A DNA stretch of 11,074 nt from Candidatus Saccharibacteria bacterium RIFCSPHIGHO2_02_FULL_47_12. GTDB lineage: Bacteria > Patescibacteriota > Saccharimonadia > Saccharimonadales > JANWIN01. The first letter of the stretch is position 1; each line of letters begins with the position of its first letter. Positions 1 through 7,127 of the stretch are shown here, piece by piece. The translations under genes and the position numbers were made by a program. The stretch covers positions 4,715 through 15,788 of the forward strand of contig MGCP01000037.1 in the NCBI GenBank assembly GCA_001790455.1. The letters are read 5' to 3'. Below the pieces are notes generated by a model. That model was not told the DNA's origin, ran no database searches, and saw nothing but the letters and a program-made list of their open reading frames with translations.

Positions 1-387
1 ACAGTGCTCACAGAGCGTCGCGGCGGCCAAGTGGTTAAGACTTATAAGTCCAAAGGTACGGCAACTTTGGCAGGAGTGCCAACAGTGGTGCTCATAGACG
101 AAGGTTCGGCATCTGCCAGCGAAATAATGGCTGGAGCACTGCGCGACAACAACGTGGCCACACTTATTGGCGCCAAAAGTTTTGGCAAGGGTAGCGTGCA
201 GCAGCTGGTCAAGTTTTTGGAAGGCGACGAGCTAAAGGTTACCATTGCCCGCTGGTACACACCGTCTGGCAAAAACATCGACGGGCAAGGAATTGAACCA
301 GATCAAAAGGTCGAGCGGACAGATGAAGACTTCAAGGCTGGCCGCGATCCTCAGCTAGATGCAGCCCTTCAGTTTTTGAAAAAGTAG
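1..387 (+). CDS. S41 family C-terminal processing peptidase (3' end only)
   Basis: This is the C-terminal 128 codons of a serine protease of the S41 (CtpA/Prc, tail-specific protease) family. The reading frame is open from base 1, so the start, the PDZ domain and any signal peptide lie upstream of the window. The catalytic core is visible: EGSASASEI carries the nucleophile Ser (codon 112-114), and FGKGSVQ carries the general-base Lys (codon 187-189), 25 residues later as in known family members. The following segment, ARWYTPSGKNIDGQGIEPD, is the usual end of the protease fold. Family members act outside the cytoplasmic membrane and trim or degrade proteins from their C-termini; the substrate here is unknown. 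The stop is TAG. The phosphoketolase start follows 26 bases later on the same strand. Confidence 0.95.
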   Translation, partial: TVLTERRGGQVVKTYKSKGTATLAGVPTVVLIDEGSASASEIMAGALRDNNVATLIGAKSFGKGSVQQLVKFLEGDELKVTIARWYTPSGKNIDGQGIEPDQKVERTDEDFKAGRDPQLDAALQFLKK

Positions 388-397
388 CCCAGCTCGT

Positions 398-403
398 TAC
401 AAT
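398..403 (+). promoter_or_regulatory. Probable -10 box for xfp (leaderless)
   Basis: The sequence TACAAT ends 10 bases before the xfp ATG at 414. No Shine-Dalgarno-like purine run lies between it and the ATG. The arrangement matches stronger TATAAT boxes before other genes in this window, so a transcript starting at or near the ATG is inferred. No clear -35 box is seen. Confidence 0.4.
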
Positions 404-413
404 AAGCACTAGC

Positions 414-2750
414 ATGGACGTGGGCACCGCTTTTGACCAGTATTTACGGGCTGCAAACTATTTGACCGCAGCCCAGATATTCTTAAAAGATAACTTTTTG
501 CTGGAGCGGCCGCTAGGCTTTGACGACATTAAACCCAGGCTGCTGGGCCACTGGGGTTCGGGGCCAGGGGTCAACTTTGCCTACGCGCACGTGAGCCATC
601 TGGCAAAAGTAAAAAACCAGAACACATTATTTGTTCTTGGTCCAGGCCATGCATTTCCGGCCTTGCAGGCAAATCTATTTTTAGAAAAAACCCTGGAAAG
701 TTATTATCCGGACGCCAAACACAGCTATGAAGGGATTGGCTACATCTGCCAGAACTTTAGTTGGCCTTACGGCTTTCCTAGTCATTCCAACCCTGGTACG
801 CCCGGGGTGATCGTAGAGGGTGGGGAACTGGGCTATTCGCTGTCTAGCGCTTATGGCGCGGTTATGGATAACCCAGATCTGCTAGCGGTCTGTCTGGTGG
901 GTGACGGCGAGGCAGAGACCGGTCCAACTGCCGGTGCGTGGCATCTAAACAAGCTGGTAGATCCTAAAACCAATGGGGTGGTACTGCCAATTCTTCACCT
1001 AAACGGCTATAAAATTTCTGCGCCGACAATATTTGGCCGTATGAGTGACCAAGAACTTACTAGCCTGTTTACAGGCTATGGTTACGAACCAATGATTGTG
1101 GGTGGCCAAGAAGTAAATATTCATTATCAGATGCAAGACGCGCTAACACGTGCATATGAACGCATACAGCAGATAAAGCAATCTACCACTGCGGGCTCTC
1201 AGCCGTTGCCCATGATTATTATGCGTACGCTCAAGGGCTGGACGGGAGTAAAAGAGCTAAACGGCCAAAAAATAGAGGGCAACTGCTTGTCTCACCAAGT
1301 AGTGCTGACAGAGGCCAAACAGAACCAAGAACAGCTGCAAATGCTAGAACAATGGCTAAAATCATACAAATTTGACGAATTGTTTAGCAAAGACAAAGGC
1401 TTCGGCGAGTTTATAGACACCATAATGCCCCCGTCTAGCAACCGCATGGGCCAAAACAAACACGCGCTGGGCGGGGAACCCGTTTATAAACCGCTCCAGT
1501 TGCCGCCGGCAGAGCAGTTTGCCGAGCCTGTAGAAAAGCCCGGGGTAATCGGCTCTAGCAGCATGCGCCGCGCCGGTTTATATTTGCAAGAAGTTTTTAA
1601 ACTAAACGAAAACAACAAAAACTTTCGGCTAATGTCTCCTGACGAGACTTATTCAAACAAACTAGACGAGATATTTAAAGTTACCAAACGAGCATGGACA
1701 CTGCCTATAGAGCCGTGGGACAAAGACCTAGGCGCAGATGGGCGGGTTATGGAAATGCTCAGCGAGCACAACTTGCAGGGTCTAGCACAAGGCTATGTAC
1801 TAACTGGCCGGCACGCGGTTTTTGCTAGCTACGAAGCCTTTATACAGGTGGTTACCAGCATGGTAGACCAATACGCCAAGTTCCTAAACCAATCCCAAGA
1901 AGTCGAGTGGCGCGGCACTATACCATCGATCAACTACATATTGACATCTTCTGGCTGGCGGCAAGAGCACAACGGCTTTAGCCACCAAAACCCGGGTTTT
2001 ATAGACGACATCTTACGGCGCCAAGGCGACTTTGTGGACGTATACTTTCCGCCCGATGGCAACACAACCCTGGCAGTTTTGAAACACTGTCTTTCGACCA
2101 CGCGCCAGATTAACGTGATAGTTGCCGGCAAGACACAGGAGCCGCGCTGGTTAACCCCAGAGCAGGCCCAAAAAGAGCTTGAAGCCGGGCTAATGGTTTG
2201 GGACTTTGCTAGTGACGACAACCCAGACGTAGTTCTAACTGCCGCCGGTGACTACCTGACCAAAGAAGCCCTAGCAGCTATAGATATAGTTAAAAAAGAC
2301 TATCCGGCTGCAAGACTTCGGTTTGTAAATATCTTGTCGCTGACCAGCTGCGGTCTGGGCCAGAGCGGCACGTGTTTGACTCGCCAGGGCTTTGACACGT
2401 TGTTTACCCCAGACAAGCCGGTAATTTGTAACTTCCATGGCTACCCAGAGACGCTCAAGGCCATAATCTTTGACTACATAAGCACCTCTCCGCAGCGCTT
2501 TAGCATACACGGATACATAGAAAACGGCTCTACCACCACGCCGTTTGACATGCATGTGCGCAACCACACCAGCCGCTACCATTTGGCCATAGAAGTTTAC
2601 GAGCGGTTAGCTGCAAGTGGCAAGATCCCCTACGAAGAGGCCAAGCATAAGATTGCCGCCTGCCAGCAAAAGATTACCCAAAACACCGAATACATAAAAA
2701 CTCACGGCGTTGACTTGCCAGAAATAGAGGGTTGGACATGGACGCGCTAA
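414..2750 (+). CDS. xfp: Phosphoketolase (xylulose-5-phosphate/fructose-6-phosphate)
   Basis: A full-length 778-residue thiamine-diphosphate enzyme, close to the family's usual 790-825 residues. It cleaves xylulose 5-phosphate (and often fructose 6-phosphate) with phosphate, giving acetyl phosphate plus glyceraldehyde 3-phosphate (or erythrose 4-phosphate), in the cytoplasm. Visible signatures: GHWGSGPG with His46, GPGHAF with His79, EGGELGYSL (135-143), the ThDP/Mg motif GDGEAETG (163-170) with Asn197, SHQ with His294, the ThDP-contacting Glu474 in ASYEAF, and His519/His524 in QEHNGFSHQ. The C-terminal part holds the typical HGYIENGSTTTPFDM (699-713). The ATG at 414 gives a normal N-terminus and lies just after a TACAAT box with no ribosome site. 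The next gene, acetate kinase, starts inside its last codons, so the two are very probably co-transcribed. Substrate preference cannot be read from sequence. Confidence 0.97.
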   Translation: MDVGTAFDQYLRAANYLTAAQIFLKDNFLLERPLGFDDIKPRLLGHWGSGPGVNFAYAHVSHLAKVKNQNTLFVLGPGHAFPALQANLFLEKTLESYYPDAKHSYEGIGYICQNFSWPYGFPSHSNPGTPGVIVEGGELGYSLSSAYGAVMDNPDLLAVCLVGDGEAETGPTAGAWHLNKLVDPKTNGVVLPILHLNGYKISAPTIFGRMSDQELTSLFTGYGYEPMIVGGQEVNIHYQMQDALTRAYERIQQIKQSTTAGSQPLPMIIMRTLKGWTGVKELNGQKIEGNCLSHQVVLTEAKQNQEQLQMLEQWLKSYKFDELFSKDKGFGEFIDTIMPPSSNRMGQNKHALGGEPVYKPLQLPPAEQFAEPVEKPGVIGSSSMRRAGLYLQEVFKLNENNKNFRLMSPDETYSNKLDEIFKVTKRAWTLPIEPWDKDLGADGRVMEMLSEHNLQGLAQGYVLTGRHAVFASYEAFIQVVTSMVDQYAKFLNQSQEVEWRGTIPSINYILTSSGWRQEHNGFSHQNPGFIDDILRRQGDFVDVYFPPDGNTTLAVLKHCLSTTRQINVIVAGKTQEPRWLTPEQAQKELEAGLMVWDFASDDNPDVVLTAAGDYLTKEALAAIDIVKKDYPAARLRFVNILSLTSCGLGQSGTCLTRQGFDTLFTPDKPVICNFHGYPETLKAIIFDYISTSPQRFSIHGYIENGSTTTPFDMHVRNHTSRYHLAIEVYERLAASGKIPYEEAKHKIAACQQKITQNTEYIKTHGVDLPEIEGWTWTR

Positions 2751-3925
2751 TACTTGTTTCTAACCCAGGCAGTGAAAGTCGCAAATATGCGCTTTACAGG
2801 GGCGAAGATTGCCTAGCAACAGTTCACTTCGAACATCTTGGCAAAGACATTGTCTATAGCATTGAGGCCTTAGGAAAAGTTACGCAAACACAAAAAAGCG
2901 GGCTGCATCACCTAAGCTTTGCACCCACCAAGGTCTGGGATATTTTAGAAAAAGAAACAGGGGTAAAAAATAAATACGACGTCAAGATAGTGGTCGTCAG
3001 AGTTGTAGCTCCGTCTAGCTACTTTGCCCAGCATCGTGCGCTAGACAAACAGGCGCTTGCCAAGCTTAAAGCACTCGAGTCATACGCGCGCCTCCATGTG
3101 CATGCCAGCCTGCAGGAAATAGAGCTGCTAGGTGGGGCGTTTCCTGGCGTTCGTCTGGTTGGCGCGAGTGACAGCGCGTTCCACATGGGCAGGCCCGAGC
3201 ACACCAATCGCTACGGTATACCCGCTAAAGACGCAGACAATCTGGACATTAAACGTTTTAGCTATCATGGGCTTTCTGCCAGATCGGTGATTGACCAGCT
3301 TCGCGGGGCAGATAAACTGCCACAGAGGTTGGTAATAGCCCACCTGGGTAGCGGCGTTAGTGTAATGGCTATTAAGTCAGGCAAAAGCTTTGACAGCACT
3401 ATGGGTTTCTCGCCGCTAGAAGGGCCGGTTATGGCAACGCGTAGCGGCAGTATTGACCCCACGGCAGCCCAAGCGCTAAAACAAGGGTTAAAACTGTCTG
3501 ACAATGAGCTGCAGGACTACCTAAACCACCAAAGCGGCCTTTTGGGCTTGAGTGGTACGTCGTCAGACATACGCGACCTGCTTAAACACGAAGCCGATGC
3601 GGACAAAAATGCCAAACTGGCGCTAAAGATATATGCCTACAAAGTCCAGCAGGCCATTGGGCAGATGACTGCCAGTCTGGGCGGATTAGACACGTTGGTG
3701 TTTACGGGTACGGTAGGCGAGCGCTCGGCAGTTATGCGCTCGCGCATTGTTTCTAAGTTGTTATATTTGGGTTTGTCGCTAAACCCACAGGCCAATCATG
3801 AAACTGGTGGCGTAAAGGGAGTGGCCAGCATCAGCCCGCCTAGACACCCAGCCAAAGTTTATGTGGTGCACGCAGACGAAACCGCCCAGATGTCCAAAGT
3901 AGCCCAAGAATTTTTGCCCAAGTAA
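2738..3925 (+). CDS. ackA: Acetate kinase, divergent
   Basis: A 395-residue member of the acetate/propionate kinase (ASKHA) family. It is expected to convert acetyl phosphate and ADP to acetate and ATP, completing the phosphoketolase route encoded just upstream. Residues matching those known from acetate kinases: Asn9 in NPGSES, Arg88, His120 (LH), Asp145 in SDSAFH, His177 in YHG, His202 in AHLGSG, Arg235 in ATRSGSID, and Glu381 near the end. Several motifs have drifted: the usual HRVVHGG is VRVVAPS, and GGIGEN is GTVGER. Length is normal. The ATG at 2738 is preferred to the TTG at 2732 because GAGG (2727-2730) sits 7 bases before it. It overlaps xfp by 13 bases, which suggests translational coupling. 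Acetate kinase is the likeliest activity; another short-chain acyl phosphate is possible. Confidence 0.9.
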   Translation: MDALILVSNPGSESRKYALYRGEDCLATVHFEHLGKDIVYSIEALGKVTQTQKSGLHHLSFAPTKVWDILEKETGVKNKYDVKIVVVRVVAPSSYFAQHRALDKQALAKLKALESYARLHVHASLQEIELLGGAFPGVRLVGASDSAFHMGRPEHTNRYGIPAKDADNLDIKRFSYHGLSARSVIDQLRGADKLPQRLVIAHLGSGVSVMAIKSGKSFDSTMGFSPLEGPVMATRSGSIDPTAAQALKQGLKLSDNELQDYLNHQSGLLGLSGTSSDIRDLLKHEADADKNAKLALKIYAYKVQQAIGQMTASLGGLDTLVFTGTVGERSAVMRSRIVSKLLYLGLSLNPQANHETGGVKGVASISPPRHPAKVYVVHADETAQMSKVAQEFLPK

Positions 3926-3927
3926 TT

Positions 3928-3951
3928 ATTGAAAATTGTGAATTGAAAATT
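3928..3951 (+). repeat. Two direct copies of ATTGAAAATT between ackA and pyrG
   Basis: The 10-base word ATTGAAAATT occurs at 3928-3937 and again at 3942-3951, a 14-base period. The second copy is part of a short palindrome, GAATTGAAAATTC. The 76-base gap 3926-4001 holds this AT-rich patch and little else. It is not a convincing terminator because no GC-rich stem or T-tract follows. Confidence 0.5.
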
Positions 3952-4001
3952 CTAGTCCTTTAAGTTAGTATTTTAAGGTATTAAAAGAGGTAACGTAGGC
4001 G

Positions 4002-5603
4002 GTGGCGAAACCGACTAAATTTATTTTTGTTACTGGTGGCGTGCTTTCCGGACTAGGAAAGGGTATTACGGCCGCCTCTATAGGCAACCTCTTAAAAGCC
4101 CGCGGGCTAAAGGTCAACCTGCAAAAATGCGATCCATACCTAAACGTAGACGCCGGGCTTTTGAACCCTCGTGAACACGGCGAGTGTTTCGTAACCAAAG
4201 ACGGGGCAGAGACCGACCTAGACCTAGGACATTACGAACGCTTTTTGGACCAAGAAATGACCGGCAACAGCTCGCTTATGAGCGGGCGAGTGCTGCGTAA
4301 AGTTATAGAGGACGAGCGAGACGGCAAGTACGACGGCGAAGACGTACAGATTATTCCGCACCTGACTGCCGCAATCCAAGATTACATCATAGAAGCCGGC
4401 AAAGATTACGATGTGCACATAGTAGAAATTGGCGGCACGGTGGGTGACTACGAGTCACTCAGTTTTATAGAAGCCATACGCGAGTTAGGCATACGCGTGG
4501 GCCTAGACAATTGCCTTTACGTGCACGTAGTCTACTTGCCATACTTGGGCGCCAGCGCAGAAACCAAGACCAAGCCAGCCCAAAATTCAGTGCGCGAACT
4601 ACGCGGCCTGGGGATTGCGCCCGACATTTTGGTAGCCCGCAGTGAAAAGCTGGCCAATTCAGGCTCCAAGCGCAAGCTAAGCCTGTTTTCTGGAGTAGCC
4701 GAAGAAGCCATAGCCTTACTACCAAACGCTCCCAGTATTTACGAGGTGCCACTCACGCTAGAAGACACCGGTATCGCAGATGTTATTACCAAGCGCCTAG
4801 GCGTAAAAGCCAAAAAACCCCACCTAAAAGAGTGGCGCAGCGTGGTCAAACAGGCTACCGCCAAATACGACCAAAAAGTAACCATTGGCGTGGTTGCCAA
4901 ATACATGGACAACACAGATACATACATGTCCGTTTTTGAGGCACTGTACGCTGCAGGCATCTGGAACGGTGTAGACCTAAAGATAAAGTGGATCGAAGCA
5001 GAAAAGCTTAAAAAAGAAAGTGATGCAGAAAAAGCCATAAAGAACCTAGATGGGATTGTAGTGCCCGGCGGGTTTGGCACTAGAGGCCTAGAGGGCAAAA
5101 TAACCGCCGCACAGTATGCACTAAAGCATAAAAAGCCGTATCTGGGGCTTTGCCTGGGGCTGCAAATGGGTGTAATTGCTGCAGCACGCAACGCCGGCCT
5201 AAAAGACGCTACCACCGTAGAACTTAACCCCACTGGCAAACACAAGGTGATTGACTACATGGAAAACCAACGGTCCATGGCAAACACCGGCGGAACCATG
5301 CGGCTTGGAAACTACCCTTGCCAAATAGCCAAAGACAGTCTAGCCGCCAGAGTATATGGCAAAGCAAACATTGTAGAACGGCATCGCCACCGCTGCGAGT
5401 GCAACAACGCATACCGCGACCAATACGAAAAGTGGGGCATACGGGCTGTTGGCACCTCGCCAGATGACAACTTAGTAGAAATCATAGAAGGCGTAAACCA
5501 CCCGTTTTTCCTAGCCAGCCAGTTTCACCCAGAATTCCTCAGCCGGCCTAATCGGCCGCATCCTATGTTTGATGGATTTGTAAAAGCAGCCAAATCTAAT
5601 TAA
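4002..5603 (+). CDS. pyrG: CTP synthase (glutamine-hydrolysing)
   Basis: A 533-residue two-domain enzyme of normal length that makes CTP from UTP, ATP and glutamine in the cytoplasm. The N-terminal synthetase domain begins with FIFVTGGVLSGLGKG (P-loop, 7-21). It contains TDLDLGHYERF (71-81) and VEIGGTVGD (141-149), which hold the expected Mg/nucleotide acidic residues, and a TKPAQNS segment (190-196). The C-terminal class I glutamine amidotransferase domain has the nucleophile Cys384 in GLCLGLQ and the His509/Glu511 dyad in SQFHPEF. Two drifts are visible: the usual THS-like step in TKPTQHS is AQNS, and HRHRYE-N reads HRHRCECNN. The start is GTG; AGAGG at 3986-3990 lies 11 bases upstream as a weak ribosome site. 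It may be transcribed with ackA, since no terminator is evident in the 76-base gap. Confidence 0.97.
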   Translation: MAKPTKFIFVTGGVLSGLGKGITAASIGNLLKARGLKVNLQKCDPYLNVDAGLLNPREHGECFVTKDGAETDLDLGHYERFLDQEMTGNSSLMSGRVLRKVIEDERDGKYDGEDVQIIPHLTAAIQDYIIEAGKDYDVHIVEIGGTVGDYESLSFIEAIRELGIRVGLDNCLYVHVVYLPYLGASAETKTKPAQNSVRELRGLGIAPDILVARSEKLANSGSKRKLSLFSGVAEEAIALLPNAPSIYEVPLTLEDTGIADVITKRLGVKAKKPHLKEWRSVVKQATAKYDQKVTIGVVAKYMDNTDTYMSVFEALYAAGIWNGVDLKIKWIEAEKLKKESDAEKAIKNLDGIVVPGGFGTRGLEGKITAAQYALKHKKPYLGLCLGLQMGVIAAARNAGLKDATTVELNPTGKHKVIDYMENQRSMANTGGTMRLGNYPCQIAKDSLAARVYGKANIVERHRHRCECNNAYRDQYEKWGIRAVGTSPDDNLVEIIEGVNHPFFLASQFHPEFLSRPNRPHPMFDGFVKAAKSN

Positions 5604-5606
5604 TGC

Positions 5607-5615
5607 TGGTATAAT
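5607..5615 (+). promoter_or_regulatory. Extended -10 promoter for the response regulator
   Basis: TGGTATAAT is a consensus extended -10 (TGn then TATAAT at 5610-5615). The ATG follows after only 7 bases, so the transcript should begin at or within a base or two of the start codon. No ribosome site and no convincing -35 are present. The box lies 4 bases after the pyrG stop. Confidence 0.75.
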
Positions 5616-5622
5616 TACGCTT

Positions 5623-6198
5623 ATGGATCCGCAAACCTCTCCTTCACCCCAGCCAGCGACACCAACGCCCGCACCAGACCAGCCTGCAGGAGACCAAGCG
5701 CCTGGACCAACACCTCAAACAGGAGGGCAGTCCTACAACCCTGTAGTAATATCTGCACAACCACCGCCGGAAGCACCGGTGCCAGCTGGATCGGCTGAAC
5801 TTGCGTCAGCAAACAGCAACAAGCCCAAAAAGATCCTCCTGGTAGAAGACGACGACAGCCTGGCCAGTGTCTATACCACCCGGCTTCAGGCAGAAGGGTT
5901 CAATACCAAGCGTGTGCCAAACGGTGAGGACGCATTGGCTACTGCCATGCAATACCGCCCAGATCTTATTTTGTTAGATGTCATGATGCCCAAGGTCAGC
6001 GGGTTTGACGTATTAGACATTATCCGCAACACCCCGGAAATTGGCGGGGTAAAAGTTATTATGCTAACAGCCCTTAGCCAAGACGCCGATCGCAAACGCG
6101 CCGAAGCCCTGGGGGTAGACGATTATTTGGTCAAATCGCAAGTGGTTATAGCCGACGTAGTAGACAAAATCAGGCAACACCTGGGCCTAACTACCTAA
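5623..6198 (+). CDS. Single-domain response regulator with Pro/Ala-rich N-terminal tail
   Basis: A 191-residue protein. Residues 1-68 are a low-complexity tail rich in Pro, Ala, Gln and Thr. Residues 69-187 form a CheY-like receiver domain: KKILLVEDDD with the acidic pocket (Glu75-Asp78), LILLDVMMPK with phospho-accepting Asp119, LTA with Thr149, and LVKS with Lys171. Every expected receiver residue is present, so it should accept a phosphoryl group. No DNA-binding or enzymatic output domain follows; the protein stops 16 residues after Lys171-Val174. It may therefore act through protein contacts, like CheY or Spo0F. The tail has no membrane segment and is probably disordered. Its own leaderless-type promoter sits directly upstream. 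A cognate kinase is not adjacent; the kinase-like gene at 10482 is a possible but unproven partner. Confidence 0.9.
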   Translation: MDPQTSPSPQPATPTPAPDQPAGDQAPGPTPQTGGQSYNPVVISAQPPPEAPVPAGSAELASANSNKPKKILLVEDDDSLASVYTTRLQAEGFNTKRVPNGEDALATAMQYRPDLILLDVMMPKVSGFDVLDIIRNTPEIGGVKVIMLTALSQDADRKRAEALGVDDYLVKSQVVIADVVDKIRQHLGLTT

Positions 6199-6215
6199 CA
6201 TCTGCTAAAACCTAA

Positions 6216-6247
6216 TTGACTTTTTATAAAGCTTATGCTATTATAAT
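6216..6247 (+). promoter_or_regulatory. Promoter for the FHA-domain gene (leaderless)
   Basis: A perfect TATAAT at 6242-6247 is followed after 5 bases by the ATG at 6253. A TTGACT at 6216-6221 resembles a -35 box, but the 20-base spacer is longer than the usual 16-18, so its role is uncertain. The bases after the -10 (TATAATTAC) match those at the response regulator promoter. The transcript is expected to start at the ATG. Confidence 0.75.
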
Positions 6248-6252
6248 TACAT

Positions 6253-6867
6253 ATGTTTCATAAAAACAAAGATGCAAAAACAGGCTCAAAACCGCAAGAA
6301 ACAGGTGAAATCCTTCGTGGCGAAGTAGTTGAACTTCACAACGACAAGCTATTAGCAAAAGGCGTGCTGATGGATAGAGACGAAAGCCGTAAGCGATTTG
6401 GATTAAATGGCGACGTGCTTGCAGTTATTGAAATGCCACCTAGCGAAGAAGGTTTCCGCAAACAGATTGGAATTGTTGATTTTGGTAAAACCCCTGAAGG
6501 TGAAAAGCATCATATGATGTGGGACCCGGAAGACGACCGCCCAATTAAAATGTTTTCTACTAAAAATCGGTTTGCACTGTTCGGGCTTAACTATAGTCCG
6601 CGCGACTTTATGGCGGCGTATGAACAAATTCCAGATACGGGAATTACTATTGGCCGAGACAGAGAGAAGGTAGGGGGAGCTGCCCATAGGCTTGGTTTGG
6701 ACGACGCTGGTTCAGACGCAGTTTCTGGTGCACACGCAGTTATTAATGTAGACCCAAACGGTGTGATATATATTGAAGACATGTCCAAGAACGGTACAAG
6801 CGTACGTATAGCGGATAGGGTTCCTGTAATAGTACAGGATGCTCAGCAACCAACTACTCTACAGTAA
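6253..6867 (+). CDS. FHA-domain protein, cytoplasmic
   Basis: A 204-residue soluble protein with no signal peptide or membrane segment. The C-terminal part (about 128-197) is a forkhead-associated domain, which in known proteins binds phosphothreonine peptides. The conserved positions are visible: ITIGRD with Gly134-Arg135, SGAHAVI with Ser158 and His161, and MSKNGTSV with Asn180-Gly181-Thr182. The N-terminal part (about 1-125) is charged, contains short beta-rich segments such as GDVLAVIEMPP, and is not a fold I recognise. No Ser/Thr kinase gene is visible in the window, so the phosphorylated partner is unknown. It has its own promoter just upstream, and its 3' end overlaps the 3' end of rpmA on the other strand by 14 bases. 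The FHA assignment is firm; its role is not. Confidence 0.88.
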   Translation: MFHKNKDAKTGSKPQETGEILRGEVVELHNDKLLAKGVLMDRDESRKRFGLNGDVLAVIEMPPSEEGFRKQIGIVDFGKTPEGEKHHMMWDPEDDRPIKMFSTKNRFALFGLNYSPRDFMAAYEQIPDTGITIGRDREKVGGAAHRLGLDDAGSDAVSGAHAVINVDPNGVIYIEDMSKNGTSVRIADRVPVIVQDAQQPTTLQ

Positions 6868-7126
6868 CTTCGGTGCGGGAGACAGATTTGCCGCTGAAGC
6901 GGCGGAATTTACGGGTTTGGTATTTTACTACGCCGTCTTGTTTAGCGTGAATGGTAAAGTTGCGGCTCATAAATGTACCCTTGCCAGAGTGTTTAGTTTG
7001 TCCAACCTGGCGCACAATTACTTGGCCGGTTTTGACCTTTTGGCCACCAAATAGCTTAACTCCCAGGCGTTGGCCTGGGCTGTCGTGCATGTTTTTACTG
7101 GTACCACCGGCTTTGACGTGACTCAT
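6854..7126 (-). CDS. rpmA: 50S ribosomal protein L27
   Basis: A 90-residue protein matching bacterial L27, a basic protein whose N-terminal tail reaches the peptidyl-transferase centre of the large subunit. Signatures: the start MSHVKAGGTSKN (compare MAHKKAGGSTRN in E. coli), then DSPGQRLGVKLFGGQ, VIVRQ, and a C-terminal AKQDGVVKY. It begins directly with the mature-type tail, with no Firmicutes-like cleaved extension. AAGGAAG lies about 5 bases before the ATG as a good ribosome site. It starts 1 base after the methyltransferase stop, so the two are co-transcribed. No rplU (L21) or obgE, its usual neighbours, is present here. Its stop (TAG, 6856-6854) lies inside the last codons of the FHA gene on the opposite strand. 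Confidence 0.95.
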   Translation of the reverse strand: MSHVKAGGTSKNMHDSPGQRLGVKLFGGQKVKTGQVIVRQVGQTKHSGKGTFMSRNFTIHAKQDGVVKYQTRKFRRFSGKSVSRTEVTVE

Positions 7127-7127
7127 A

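Noticed and set aside
2732..2737. TTG at 2732 as the acetate kinase start
   Set aside because: The ATG at 2738 is two codons later, better spaced from GAGG (2727-2730) and matches the family N-terminus.
3928..3951. CRISPR-like or minisatellite array
   Set aside because: Only two 10-base copies are present, with a 4-base gap and no spacer-sized interval.
4739..5245. 168-codon open frame on the minus strand inside pyrG
   Set aside because: It lies wholly antisense to a well-supported enzyme, has Ser/Leu/Pro-rich shadow composition and shows no domain or ribosome site.
414..5603. TGA reassigned as a sense codon (as in Gracilibacteria/Absconditabacteria)
   Set aside because: xfp, ackA and pyrG together run about 1,700 codons without an in-frame TGA and use TGG and GGN normally.
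6839..7054. 71-codon plus-strand ORF opposite rpmA
   Set aside because: It is antisense to a clear L27 gene, has no recognisable motif, and overlaps the FHA gene end in another frame.
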